A DNA stretch of 64,000 bases from the NCBI GenBank assembly GCA_031285085.1, contig JAITWW010000093.1, positions 1 to 64,000 of the forward strand. The letters are read 5' to 3'. Origin of the DNA: Candidatus Methanofilum arcanum (lineage in GTDB: Archaea; Halobacteriota; Methanomicrobia; Methanomicrobiales; Methanospirillaceae). The position numbers and the translations under genes are program-made. Each line of letters begins with the position of its first letter. Position 1 is the first letter of the stretch. Below the pieces are notes generated by a model, which did no database searches, was not told the origin of the DNA, and was given only the letters and a program-made list of their open reading frames with translations. Below are positions 26,613-35,762 of this stretch, piece by piece.

Positions 26613-27143
26613 TCATGAAGTGGATGCAACGGTATTGATAGAAACATTGACTGGAACAACATGTGAAAGGATAAACTCAGGGATTCGCTCTGATGTTTCT
26701 ATGCTTGCATCAAATGCTGCTACCGCTTGTTCTGGATTGGATGAGTGCTTGGTAGGACCAAGGTATTTTATCTCTACCCGGTAGTTTGTTTCAAAAATTG
26801 TAACTCCAAACATAGCGATTTGTGCTCGTCGTTCGGTAATCTTTTTTGATTCACCAATATTCATGAGGCTGACCTTTTCATTCGTTGTGATAGATACACT
26901 GCTATCTTCTGCCAAAGAGACCATCAACGATACAGATCCTATGTAGCTCGTCTCATCTGGCACGATCTCAATTGCATACTTGATGGCATATGGGTAAGGT
27001 GTTACGCGCTCAATTGAAAGATCTGGTTCGATAGAAAGGTTTGTCAGTGCGAGACCAGTTCCAAGAATAAAAGCAATAATGATGAGTGCAAGAAGAAAAT
27101 GGGATGTTATCCGTTTTAGTTTTCCTCTATTTCGTTCTGTCAT
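26613..27143 (-). CDS. Membrane-anchored hypothetical protein
   Basis: A 176-residue protein with a basic N-terminus (MTERNRGKLKR), one transmembrane helix at about 13-33 (FLLALIIIAFILGTGLALT) and a beta-rich outer domain of about 140 residues ending in a Ser/Thr tail. It is an N-in, C-out type II membrane protein by the positive-inside rule. No known family is recognised. It lies just upstream of hel308 on the same strand, about 50 bp away, so it may share the transcript; a functional link is not evident. Confidence 0.65.
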   Translation of the reverse strand: MTERNRGKLKRITSHFLLALIIIAFILGTGLALTNLSIEPDLSIERVTPYPYAIKYAIEIVPDETSYIGSVSLMVSLAEDSSVSITTNEKVSLMNIGESKKITERRAQIAMFGVTIFETNYRVEIKYLGPTKHSSNPEQAVAAFDASIETSERIPEFILSHVVPVNVSINTVASTS

Positions 27144-27289
27144 GAGTATGTATTTCTCGTTGAGTTATGTGAAGTTAATGAGAAGCTCTACGAAATCTCG
27201 CCATCAATGCACAGTAGGGAGGGAGAGAGTATTAAGAGATACGCCGTATATAACTATAGATCTATAGATTGTAGATATAGGAAAAATCA

Positions 27290-28036
27290 ATGTGCCAAAG
27301 TATCTCTTCCATCGCTTTGATGTGTCTTCTCTATCTCTTTCTCATAGGGCTTGTACTGTGTGGTGGCTGTGTTGGAAATCGAGATCTCATTGCACAGGGT
27401 GATAATTACTTCGCAGATGGAAAATATATCCAAGCTCTTTCTAAATACCAGGCTGCAATACAGGAACAACCTGATAATTCAGTAGCATATATAAAAGAAG
27501 GTATGGCACTTTTTTCTCTTGTTCGATATGAAGATGCAATAGGATCATTTACGGCGGCTATTCGTCTTGATCCAAACTCTGCTGAGGCGTATTATCTAAA
27601 AGGAAGAACCAGCTATATGATGGGCAATTATGACGAAGCAGTGCGTTCTTTTTACAAAGCGCTTGAAATGAATCAGGCAAATCCTGATTATTGGTACTAC
27701 CGTGGACTTGCCCTTACGGATCGCGGACAACACGAATCTGCTTTAGATCATTTCAATAAAGCACTTTTGCTTGATCCATTCCATGAACTTAGTTGGAGTG
27801 GAAAGGCAAAGGCCTTAATGCGTCAAAATAATAATAATGAAGCACTTGCTGCAATAGAGAAAGCTATAAACATTAACCCCGAAAATGCCCAACATTGGAT
27901 AGATAAAGCCCAAATTCTTGAGAAGTTGTACTTGTTTCATGAAGCTGATACTGTGTATGAGTACGCGTTTGTGCTTTTAAAGAAGCAAGAAGATGAGATA
28001 ACAAAGAGATTTCCAGTCTCATCCCGGCTAATATAA
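27290..28036 (+). CDS. TPR-repeat lipoprotein
   Basis: A 248-residue lipoprotein. The signal peptide ends in a lipobox GLVLCGGC (Cys about 26), followed by about six tetratricopeptide repeats from residue 33 on, each with the A-x-x-x-Y/F...A-x-x-P pattern (for example YEDAIGSFTAAIRLDPNSAEAYYLKG). TPR solenoids bind peptides or other proteins, so this is likely an envelope scaffold. A TATA-like GTATATAAC lies about 40 nt upstream. The next gene codes for a second TPR lipoprotein of similar design, which suggests a tandem pair with related jobs. Confidence 0.85.
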   Translation: MCQSISSIALMCLLYLFLIGLVLCGGCVGNRDLIAQGDNYFADGKYIQALSKYQAAIQEQPDNSVAYIKEGMALFSLVRYEDAIGSFTAAIRLDPNSAEAYYLKGRTSYMMGNYDEAVRSFYKALEMNQANPDYWYYRGLALTDRGQHESALDHFNKALLLDPFHELSWSGKAKALMRQNNNNEALAAIEKAININPENAQHWIDKAQILEKLYLFHEADTVYEYAFVLLKKQEDEITKRFPVSSRLI

Positions 28037-28130
28037 GATATTAGAAATGAAAATACAATGAGTAAAAACCATGGCTTCACTCAGTCTTACTTCTTCGCAT
28101 ACTCAGGCCACTTCTCCCTTTTTCACACAC

Positions 28131-28838
28131 ATGCCTGTTTTTTCACTCATTGCGTTACTGTGTTTTGTTTTCTGCGCTGGCTGCACTGATGAACCAACCT
28201 CCCTTCGTGATCAATGGAATGACAAAGGAAACTCCCTTGCTGATCAAGGACGATATGAAGAAGCACTTGATGCATTTAATACAGCACTGACTTATGACTC
28301 AGGTGATGCATTAACATATGTATATCGGGGAATTGTACTTCATGATCTTAATAGAGTCGATGAAGCAATGAAGGATTTTGATTTTGCCCTCACTTTAAAT
28401 CCTCATGAAGGGCGAGCCTGGATTGGAATAGCTACTATATATATTGATGCTGGAGACTACCTACGAGCTGAACAAGCTGTGGATCGTGTCATTGAGGAAG
28501 CAAACCAAAATTCAGATAAAGTTATTGTTGATGCATATCTTATTCGTGGATTTGCACACAATCGTCTGCAGCAGTATGAGTCTGCTCTTCGATACTTTGA
28601 TCTCGCTATAACCCTTGATCCAGAACGAAAAGATCTATGGGAGCATAAAGCCTACTCACTTGTCAGCATGGGAAGACTTACAGAAGCACTGCAGTGCTAT
28701 GATTACCTCATTCAGCTGTATCCTGATGATCCCCAGCTTTGGAATACAAAAGGCTCTGTGCATATGGCTCTTGGACAGACCACTGACGCGAATCGTGCCT
28801 ATGCAACAGCAAAAAGCATTATGCTGAACTCGCGGTAG
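28131..28838 (+). CDS. Second TPR-repeat lipoprotein
   Basis: A protein of about 235 residues with a lipoprotein signal MPVFSLIALLCFVFCAGC and five to six TPR units (for example YEEALDAFNTALTYDSGDALTYVYRG and YESALRYFDLAITLDP). The open frame starts at 28071, but the ATG at 28131 gives a normal-length lipoprotein signal and is chosen. No clear ribosome-binding site supports either start. It follows the first TPR lipoprotein and shares its layout but only moderate sequence similarity, so the two are old paralogues. The envelope partner is unknown. Confidence 0.8.
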   Translation: MPVFSLIALLCFVFCAGCTDEPTSLRDQWNDKGNSLADQGRYEEALDAFNTALTYDSGDALTYVYRGIVLHDLNRVDEAMKDFDFALTLNPHEGRAWIGIATIYIDAGDYLRAEQAVDRVIEEANQNSDKVIVDAYLIRGFAHNRLQQYESALRYFDLAITLDPERKDLWEHKAYSLVSMGRLTEALQCYDYLIQLYPDDPQLWNTKGSVHMALGQTTDANRAYATAKSIMLNSR

Positions 28839-28881
28839 CGTTTATGATGAATAGGGACACATCTGTGTGGAAGGTTAATAT

Positions 28882-29748
28882 ATGATACTTATTACTGCAA
28901 AAACGATTGGAGAGGCACATGAACAGGTAGTGCAATTGATCTACAATAAATGCAGCAAGGAAGAGTCTAGCATTCGAATTACTGAGGATGGAGAGCGGAC
29001 TTATGAGCCTTGGACTCCGATTTGCATTCACGTTCAAGAGCCATTTGCAGAACCGATGAGGGCATCAGCTTCTTTTTTTGGAGATCGTTTTTTACAGGCA
29101 TATCAATCAACTCTCTATACCATTGCGAAACGAAGAAATGATGGTACTGATGCTGTTTATACCTATGGAAACCGCCTGCGAGATTATCCTCGCGCCATAA
29201 TTTCAGCAACTGATCAGAGTAAGCAGCCACTGAAACGTGCAAAACCTGGTATTATTGAGCAGATGATGACTCGCTTTGGATACCAAAAAATTGAAAAGGA
29301 AGATGGTGAAACCGATGATCTTCTTTCCTATGCAGGTGATGGAAATGGTGGTGGCATTGATCAGATCAAGAGAAGTATCATTAATCGCTTGGTTGAAAAT
29401 CCTGAAAGCCGTCGAGCTGTTGCGATCACATGGGTGCCCTACCTAGATATTGAGAGTGCAGAACCACCTTGCCTTCAGATAGTCCAAGCATTGATTGATG
29501 CACACAATGCAATTCATTTGGTATGTCTGTTTCGCAGTAATGATATGCTCTCTGCATGGGGTCAAAATGCATACGGGCTTGCTCATTTGCTGCAATTCAT
29601 CTGTAATGAGATTAATAAGGAACGTAAGCGACAGCATCAACCTCTTCTTACCGTTGGGTGGATTGAGACAATAAGCGTCTCTGCTCATATGTATTTTACC
29701 CGTGATGATTATGAGCTTCGTCGGTACCTTGATTTGAAAAATGTATAG
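28882..29748 (+). CDS. thyA: Archaeal thymidylate synthase (ThyA-like)
   Basis: A 288-residue protein with thymidylate synthase hallmarks: paired arginines in ESRRAV (177-178) for phosphate binding, the active-site cysteine in EPPCLQ (Cys197), RSNDMLSAWGQNAYGLAHLL (218-237) in place of the bacterial nucleotide-binding RSxDxxLGxPFNIxxYAxL, and SAHMYF near the end. It methylates dUMP to dTMP; in methanogens the one-carbon donor is likely a tetrahydromethanopterin derivative. The histidine after the catalytic cysteine in bacterial enzymes is leucine here, a divergent but archaeal-type feature. A related pyrimidine hydroxymethylase role cannot be excluded. GGAAGGT 6 nt upstream supports the start. 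Confidence 0.85.
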   Translation: MILITAKTIGEAHEQVVQLIYNKCSKEESSIRITEDGERTYEPWTPICIHVQEPFAEPMRASASFFGDRFLQAYQSTLYTIAKRRNDGTDAVYTYGNRLRDYPRAIISATDQSKQPLKRAKPGIIEQMMTRFGYQKIEKEDGETDDLLSYAGDGNGGGIDQIKRSIINRLVENPESRRAVAITWVPYLDIESAEPPCLQIVQALIDAHNAIHLVCLFRSNDMLSAWGQNAYGLAHLLQFICNEINKERKRQHQPLLTVGWIETISVSAHMYFTRDDYELRRYLDLKNV

Positions 29749-29828
29749 AGCATCAAAAAGTAGTTATACAGATGTACCATATGTTAATGATATACTAATC
29801 CAAAACCCTACGTTTTAGGAGGTTTATC

Positions 29829-30659
29829 ATGATAACTACACACAAAGGTTCTCGATATTTTGCAGCTATACTCGTTATTACTTTAGTATGCTGCATGTTC
29901 TGCATAAGCAGTGTTGGAGCAGCTGAAACACCAAAATCTTTATTAAAAAATCCATTTTCCTCATCGGGCTCTGCCCCTTCTTCGAGCCCTACCCTTTCTG
30001 GTGGGCCAAGTACTGGAACGGTTGTGGCACCAGCATCACAATCCTCTGCTGCAGTAGATAGTTGCCGTATCACCTTACAAACAGATCGGACAAGGGTCTA
30101 TTATCAAGCGAAGATTCAATTTGATGCAAGTGTTGTGAGAACAAGTACAAATGCACCTGTAGCAGGAGCTGTTGTTACATTTCAAAACGTAAATGACAGT
30201 TTTGATACGAGGAGAGCCATAACAAACTCACAAGGAAAAGCCATTGCAGGAGCATATGCAAAGCTTGCACCTCCTGAATCTGAACAGTGGATCGCGACAG
30301 CAGTTGTAGATGGCATGGAATGTTCAAGCCGACCGGTTAATATTCAAGTAATTGAGCTTAATACACCAGCCATAACAGCGGATTCACGCATTTATGTCAA
30401 TCCATTCTCTAGTGGAGGCATGCTTCCAGCATATGCATGGCTAGATGCATTTTGGCCAGCATACTCGTTTTATGATCCCTCCTATGGTGGATTTGTAACT
30501 GGCGAGAGTTTTGAATACAATGGTTGGACATACACTCCTGGGTTCTTCCCATGGGCAGCTTCTGCTTCATATTACCCATATTGGGGTAGTACGTACAGCT
30601 ATGATTCTCGTCCTTTCTTTGCAGTGGCAGCAACATCACCGTTTCCCATATGGTACTGA
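29829..30659 (+). CDS. Secreted Ig-like protein with aromatic-rich tail
   Basis: A 276-residue secreted protein. The signal peptide (about 1-33, ending SSVGA) is followed by a Ser/Pro-rich linker (FSSSGSAPSSSP). An Ig-like/invasin-type beta-sandwich follows at about 78-180 (RITLQTDRTRVYY, PVAGAVVTFQNV, AITNSQGKAIAGAYA). The last 80 residues are rich in Tyr, Trp, Phe, Pro and Ser (AFWPAYSFYDPSYGG, ASYYPYWGS). The tail has no membrane anchor and could be an adhesive or glycan-binding surface. An AGGAGGT 5 nt before the ATG makes the start certain. No family is recognised for the tail. Confidence 0.7.
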   Translation: MITTHKGSRYFAAILVITLVCCMFCISSVGAAETPKSLLKNPFSSSGSAPSSSPTLSGGPSTGTVVAPASQSSAAVDSCRITLQTDRTRVYYQAKIQFDASVVRTSTNAPVAGAVVTFQNVNDSFDTRRAITNSQGKAIAGAYAKLAPPESEQWIATAVVDGMECSSRPVNIQVIELNTPAITADSRIYVNPFSSGGMLPAYAWLDAFWPAYSFYDPSYGGFVTGESFEYNGWTYTPGFFPWAASASYYPYWGSTYSYDSRPFFAVAATSPFPIWY

Positions 30660-30817
30660 TAGTTGATTAAGAAGTGTTTTACTTCCAAACTCTTTTTTGG
30701 AGATAGAGAAGAGTTTTTGCCTGTTTTCTGATGATTTGCTTCTGTTCCCTGATGTTTTGTTATTGCATGAAAATTATGGAGGGGGTGGAATATCTTTTAG
30801 TGAAAGAGAACAAAACA

Positions 30818-31378
30818 ATGTATATGAAAGTCATTGCGATAGACGGAGGGCCACGAAAGGCAGGAAGTACAACAACCCTTGTCTCCCATATTCTGAAAGG
30901 TGCAGAAAAAAAAGGAGCAGAAACAGAGATTATATCACTCTATGATCTTGACTATAGCGGCTGTCGTGGCTGTCTATACTGTAAATCACATAATTCATGT
31001 AAACAAGATGATGACATGAATATCGTGTATGACAAAATATGGGATGCAGATGTTATCTTATTTGCAACGCCTGTTTATTTTGCTCAGATGACAGGTCAAC
31101 TCAAAAACTGCCTTGACCGCTTATATGCACTCATTGATGCAGAGTACGTATCCCGCCTTTCAGCAGGAAAAAAATTTGGCGTTGTTGTTACTCAAGGAGA
31201 TGAATCTGCTCCATTTTGTGAAACAATCAAAAGCACAATTGAGTTTACAATGGAATTTCTTGGAATTGAATCATGTGGCTCAATCAATGCAAATGGAGTT
31301 CATGAAGCAGCAGATCTACTCCGAATGACAGATCTCCTTGCCAAAGCCGAAGCATTTGGTGAAAAAGCTGTATCATAG
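30818..31378 (+). CDS. Iron-sulfur flavoprotein (Isf-type)
   Basis: A protein of about 186 residues of the flavodoxin-like NADPH-dependent FMN reductase family. The start MKVIAIDGGPRKAGSTTTL provides the FMN phosphate loop. The compact cysteine motif C-x2-C-x2-C-x5-C (CRGCLYCKSHNSC) matches the 4Fe-4S site of methanogen Isf, a homodimer that moves electrons from ferredoxin to oxidants such as oxygen or peroxide. ATPVYFAQMTGQLKNCLDR is the expected second FMN contact. The frame is open to 30731; starts at 30818 or 30824 fit the family, and no strong ribosome-binding site decides. Confidence 0.9.
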   Translation: MYMKVIAIDGGPRKAGSTTTLVSHILKGAEKKGAETEIISLYDLDYSGCRGCLYCKSHNSCKQDDDMNIVYDKIWDADVILFATPVYFAQMTGQLKNCLDRLYALIDAEYVSRLSAGKKFGVVVTQGDESAPFCETIKSTIEFTMEFLGIESCGSINANGVHEAADLLRMTDLLAKAEAFGEKAVS

Positions 31379-31434
31379 AGAGATATATGGTACATCATAG
31401 ACCTATTTGAGCTCATCATACCCCCTTTTTCTGA

Positions 31435-32442
31435 ATGAAACAGTTACTCATTCCAGGTGGAATACTCTACAACGGCGATTGCATTGTAGGTGCAAAACAA
31501 TATATAAAGGACAACTCTATCGACCTCATTATAACAGACCCACCATATGGCATTCAAGGGGATATGCTACATCATCATTATAATCGTGATGAACGATTCG
31601 TTGTGCAGGGATATGTAGAAGTATCAACCAATGCATATGAGGAGTTTAGTCATGCTTGGATTAAAGAGGCAGCTCGCATTTTGCGCCCAGGAGGATCCAT
31701 CTATATCATATCTGGATATACAAACCTCTACCATATTCTTTCTGCATTACGACAGACAGAGCTTGTAGAGATAAACCACATAATCTGGAAATACAACTTT
31801 GGAGTCTTTACAAAAAAGAAGTATATCTCTTCTCATTATCATATTCTCTATTATGAAAAAATTGGAGGAAACAGAACATTTCAAACGGAGGTGAGATTTG
31901 GCCTCTGTGAGAAGGATGAAAATGGAGGTTCATGCAACTATCAGGATCGAGGAGATGTATGGATTATGAACAGGGAGTTCAAACCAGGAAAGATAAAAAA
32001 CAAAAATGAACTCCCTTATGAGTTATTGGTAAAAATGATGCAGTACAGCAGCCAGGAAGGAGATCAGATCTGTGATCTTTTTCTTGGTGGATGTTCTACG
32101 GCAAAAGTCGCTATAGGCCTAAATAGAAAGATTATTGGATTTGAAATCTCACCAACTATCTTTGATATCAAAACAAAGGAGGTAGAAACAATAATTCCAG
32201 GATCTATGCTCTCCTCTCTTCGAATCCCAGTTCTTACTACACCAGGCAGACGAGGAAAGAGGTGGAGCAGCGAAGAACGCCAAGCAGTGCATAAGCGATA
32301 CCATGAGTTCATGCAAGCAGGCATGTCAAAAACAAATGCCATATCAACTCTTGAAAAAGAGTTTGAACGTGGTAGATTCTCTCTTTCTCGATGTTTAAAG
32401 GAAGACATTCCAGATGAGAGAGAAAATCAAAACGAAAGATAG
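31435..32442 (+). CDS. Orphan site-specific DNA methyltransferase
   Basis: A 335-residue amino-methyltransferase acting on adenine N6 or cytosine N4. The catalytic DPPY (35-38) comes before the cofactor motif DLFLGGCSTAKVA (214-226), the order of the beta class. Target recognition probably lies in the middle. The C-terminal 75 residues (WSSEERQAVHKRYHEFM...GMSKTNAISTLEKEF) look like a helix-turn-helix-like DNA-binding extension not needed for methylation. No restriction endonuclease or specificity subunit is adjacent, so it may be a solitary regulator or protective methylase. The neighbours are an Isf gene and convergent alaS. The recognition sequence is unknown. Confidence 0.88.
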   Translation: MKQLLIPGGILYNGDCIVGAKQYIKDNSIDLIITDPPYGIQGDMLHHHYNRDERFVVQGYVEVSTNAYEEFSHAWIKEAARILRPGGSIYIISGYTNLYHILSALRQTELVEINHIIWKYNFGVFTKKKYISSHYHILYYEKIGGNRTFQTEVRFGLCEKDENGGSCNYQDRGDVWIMNREFKPGKIKNKNELPYELLVKMMQYSSQEGDQICDLFLGGCSTAKVAIGLNRKIIGFEISPTIFDIKTKEVETIIPGSMLSSLRIPVLTTPGRRGKRWSSEERQAVHKRYHEFMQAGMSKTNAISTLEKEFERGRFSLSRCLKEDIPDERENQNER

Positions 32443-32581
32443 AGATCCAAAATTTCCACTTCGCAGTTCTTTCAGATTTGAAATCGTGATTTCGTACGTG
32501 GTCTTTGAGGTCCCATTTCTCATTCTGCAAGAGAGCTCATAAAAGTGTATTGCCAAAATAAAAGGGAAATTTGCGTAAACC

Positions 32582-35329
32582 TTACAATGCACTTAAGATC
32601 TCACGCGCACGCTTGAGTGCTACATCAATAGATCCAATATCGGGTCCGCCTCCCTGCGCAAGTGTTGGTTTTCCTCCTCCTTTTCCACCAAGCACCTGTG
32701 CAACTTCACGCACTAACTCACCAGCCTTCACTTGCTCTACACATGATGCAACAACAACATGTGCAGAATCACCTTTTGAGATGAGCACCGCAACCCCTCC
32801 TCTCTCTGCGACAGTTGTCGCGATCTTCGTCAGTTCAGAAGGTGGAACATCAATCTGGCGAACCACTGCTGATATGGATCCTATCTGCTCTGGCACAAGA
32901 TTCTGCATCTCAAGTTCACTTACATGACGTGATAAGCGTTCAATCTCTTTTCGTTGATCCTTCCACTCACCAAAGAACCTCCGTGCAGTTTCAGGGAGTA
33001 CATCTGTTTGGACTGAAAAAGCATCCGATGCATCACGTACAATCTCTCTCAAGTGAGCTGCATGCTCTACTGCCGCGGTTCCTGCTGCAAATTCAATACG
33101 TTCAACTCCATCTTGCACATGTTCGATTCGAATGATGGTAATAAAGCCAATATCTCCTGTTCGTTCGCAATGAGTTCCAGCACACGCTTCGATGTCCCCT
33201 GCAACCTGTACAACGCGAATCTGTGCGCCAGGGGGGACACCACCCTGATACAATGAAAAACCATACTTCTGTTCAGCAGTTGTTCGTTCCTCCCAGCTGC
33301 TCAACGACAGTGAATTCTCCATAACCAAGCGATTCGCTTCGAGCTCTATCTGGGCTATTTCATCATCGGTAATATGCATATAATGCCGAATATCCAGTCG
33401 GGCACTCTTTTCCCCTTTCTGTGCACCAGCTTGATGAATATGCGCTCCAAGTACCTTTTGAGAAGCACGAAGCATAATATGCGTGGCAGTATGATGCCTC
33501 ATCAGGCTTCTTCGTCTCTCTTCATCAATGAAGCCTTTGACAATATCTCCTGGTTGTAATTCGATTCGGTCATGACCTGCAAGAACATGCACAATCACAT
33601 CTCCAGATTTTACTGTATCTTGCACTGTGTATTGAACACCGCGGGGACTTACGATAACACCAGTGTCGCCAGGTTGCCCTCCACCATCTGGGTAAAAGAG
33701 TGTCTTATCGAGAACAAGATTTCCATCAAAAGAGTCAAGAACTGTCGCTTTAAACTCGAAATCTGTTGGTAATTCATAATATGTTCGCTTTGTTGCAGGT
33801 AAAATGGAGATACGCTCAAAGTACGTATCAAGAGGATCGCTCTCTGGTGCTTTCTGGTTTTCAGAATGCATATCTGCAATTCGTGAGTAGAAATCATCAG
33901 GAAGATCAACGACGGCACCTTCAGCATTGGCGAGATCCCGCACCATATCAGGTGGCAGCCCATGAGAGTCATACAAAGTAATAACCTCTTCCAGTGGAAT
34001 CTTCTCTGACTTTGTTTTATATCCTTTTGCAATTCTCTGAACGGTTCGTGCTCCCCGTTCCATTGTTTTCTCATACTTCTCAATCTCGCGATCAATGATA
34101 CTGGAAACAATGTCTGGACTTTGTTCAAATGAAGAGGTGCCAATGGTCTCCATTTGCGTTATGACAAGTTCTTCAAGCACAGAGTTAGCGATGCCAAGTT
34201 CGGCAAGCATGCGAAGGGCCCGTCGAAGCACCAGGCGTGCTAGGTAGCCATCTTTTGCATTCGATGGAACGATACAATCTCCAAGCATATATGCAAGACA
34301 GCGAGTATGATCAACGGTTGCATACACAGACTCAACTGGTCTGATCATCTTATCTAGCTTATCCACCGGAATGCCAATCTGACGAGCTACCTCCTGACGA
34401 AGCTCAAAGATTTTTTGTCCTGAAATATCCATAAGCCCTGCAAATTTAGCATTTTGACCCAAGATTGTGATAAATTCGCGATCATCAAGTCGGTCACCAA
34501 GGCCTGCAAGATCCATGACATGACTGACCATCTCCGGAAATACAGCATCGTAAATGGTTGGAGAGCCCTGTGATGCCCAAACAAATCGTTCAAGTCCATA
34601 TCCTGTATCAACGATTTGCAGATCAATAGGGTAGTATGGAGTACCTTCGAGCATGATAGCTTCTTTGTCATTTTTCGTCTTTCCAAGACTCATAAACACA
34701 AGTGTTGCAACCTCAAGACCGCCAGTAAGCACCTCAACACTTGGGCCTGCATTTCCCCCTCCAATCCAAGGGTGCTCTTTATATGTAACATCAAACATGT
34801 CAGCACCGATCGATTCAAGAAAGCCATCACAGAGAGCAACGGTTTGATCTTTCCAATAGATGTCATTATCTTCGCTGTTAAACGCATGATGCGCCATCAT
34901 CTCAAATGTAGTGAGATGGCGTCCAGATCTCCCAACTGAGTCCAGATCATTCAATCTGATGCAGGGCTGTGAGATGGTGAGGGGATTTGCTGGAGGTGGA
35001 ACGGTTCCACTCGTAACATATGGTTGAAAATCCGCAATAGATGCAATTGTCAGATAGATGTCATCACGCCAGCGTGCAGCTACTGGATACCTGTCAATTC
35101 TCGTGTGTCCATGTTTCTCGAAAAAGGAAAGATATGCCTCACGCATCTCATCAACGGTATGAGGATGAAAAATGGGGTTTCCAATAAATTGGTACGGAGA
35201 ACAAGGGGCATCTCCACAGATCTCACGCTCTGGATCTCGCGTCCAAAATGAGGCACCGCATGCTGTACATGTCTTGCGTACAAGCCCTTCTGCTCGAAAA
35301 TACTCAAGTTGATACTCCTTTTCCATCAT
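32582..35329 (-). CDS. alaS: Alanyl-tRNA synthetase
   Basis: A 915-residue archaeal AlaRS. The class II catalytic domain begins around residue 60 (FFEKHGHTRIDRYPVAARWRDD, then QPCIRLNDLDSVGRSGRH). The C-terminal editing domain has HHTATH and CAGTH, the zinc site that clears mischarged Ser/Gly-tRNA. The N-terminal extension has four cysteines (CTACGASFW and CGDAPC), a zinc-ribbon typical of archaeal AlaRS. Its GGGxG-type tail (LGGKGGGKPTLAQGGG) matches the C-Ala domain that binds the tRNA elbow. Length and order of domains are normal. Confidence 0.97.
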   Translation of the reverse strand: MMEKEYQLEYFRAEGLVRKTCTACGASFWTRDPEREICGDAPCSPYQFIGNPIFHPHTVDEMREAYLSFFEKHGHTRIDRYPVAARWRDDIYLTIASIADFQPYVTSGTVPPPANPLTISQPCIRLNDLDSVGRSGRHLTTFEMMAHHAFNSEDNDIYWKDQTVALCDGFLESIGADMFDVTYKEHPWIGGGNAGPSVEVLTGGLEVATLVFMSLGKTKNDKEAIMLEGTPYYPIDLQIVDTGYGLERFVWASQGSPTIYDAVFPEMVSHVMDLAGLGDRLDDREFITILGQNAKFAGLMDISGQKIFELRQEVARQIGIPVDKLDKMIRPVESVYATVDHTRCLAYMLGDCIVPSNAKDGYLARLVLRRALRMLAELGIANSVLEELVITQMETIGTSSFEQSPDIVSSIIDREIEKYEKTMERGARTVQRIAKGYKTKSEKIPLEEVITLYDSHGLPPDMVRDLANAEGAVVDLPDDFYSRIADMHSENQKAPESDPLDTYFERISILPATKRTYYELPTDFEFKATVLDSFDGNLVLDKTLFYPDGGGQPGDTGVIVSPRGVQYTVQDTVKSGDVIVHVLAGHDRIELQPGDIVKGFIDEERRRSLMRHHTATHIMLRASQKVLGAHIHQAGAQKGEKSARLDIRHYMHITDDEIAQIELEANRLVMENSLSLSSWEERTTAEQKYGFSLYQGGVPPGAQIRVVQVAGDIEACAGTHCERTGDIGFITIIRIEHVQDGVERIEFAAGTAAVEHAAHLREIVRDASDAFSVQTDVLPETARRFFGEWKDQRKEIERLSRHVSELEMQNLVPEQIGSISAVVRQIDVPPSELTKIATTVAERGGVAVLISKGDSAHVVVASCVEQVKAGELVREVAQVLGGKGGGKPTLAQGGGPDIGSIDVALKRAREILSAL

Positions 35330-35762
35330 GACTTATAGATCCTTGATACTTATTTGATTCTGCCTGTATATGAGGGTTTTAATGTAAAAATCATTATTCA
35401 GATGAAAGCAGACTCTATTTCACATCATTATTTTAATTTGTTATCGCAACGCTAACACGAACCAATGTATCCATGCAGCACGTTTTGTTTATGTGCAACG
35501 ACTCACATCGCTTCAATTCATTCTGAAACATATTCATCTTTCTCTGTCTCTGCCGAACAAAGGAAATTTTAGGGGAGAAAAACAGCTGTTTCAAAGTTAT
35601 GCTTGATTGCCGCTTTGAACCTGAAAATCTCTCGTTTATCCTTCCTGCTGTTCAAAATTGATTTTTGTGTAACCTTTCAGTCTCGATCATCATACTCTTT
35701 GCATATGACGAGTACGATGAGAACAACATTTATGTTTTCAACAGATCAAAAGGAAAGTAGAG
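35330..35762. other. Divergent promoter region, no gene seen
   Basis: This 433-bp AT-rich stretch separates the divergent alaS and HTH-regulator starts, so it carries both promoters. I see no RNA-like fold or repeat. Small plus-strand frames in it have no supporting features. Confidence 0.5.

Noticed and set aside
31435..32442. Complete restriction-modification system
   Set aside because: The neighbours are an iron-sulfur flavoprotein and alanyl-tRNA synthetase; no endonuclease-like gene is within reach.
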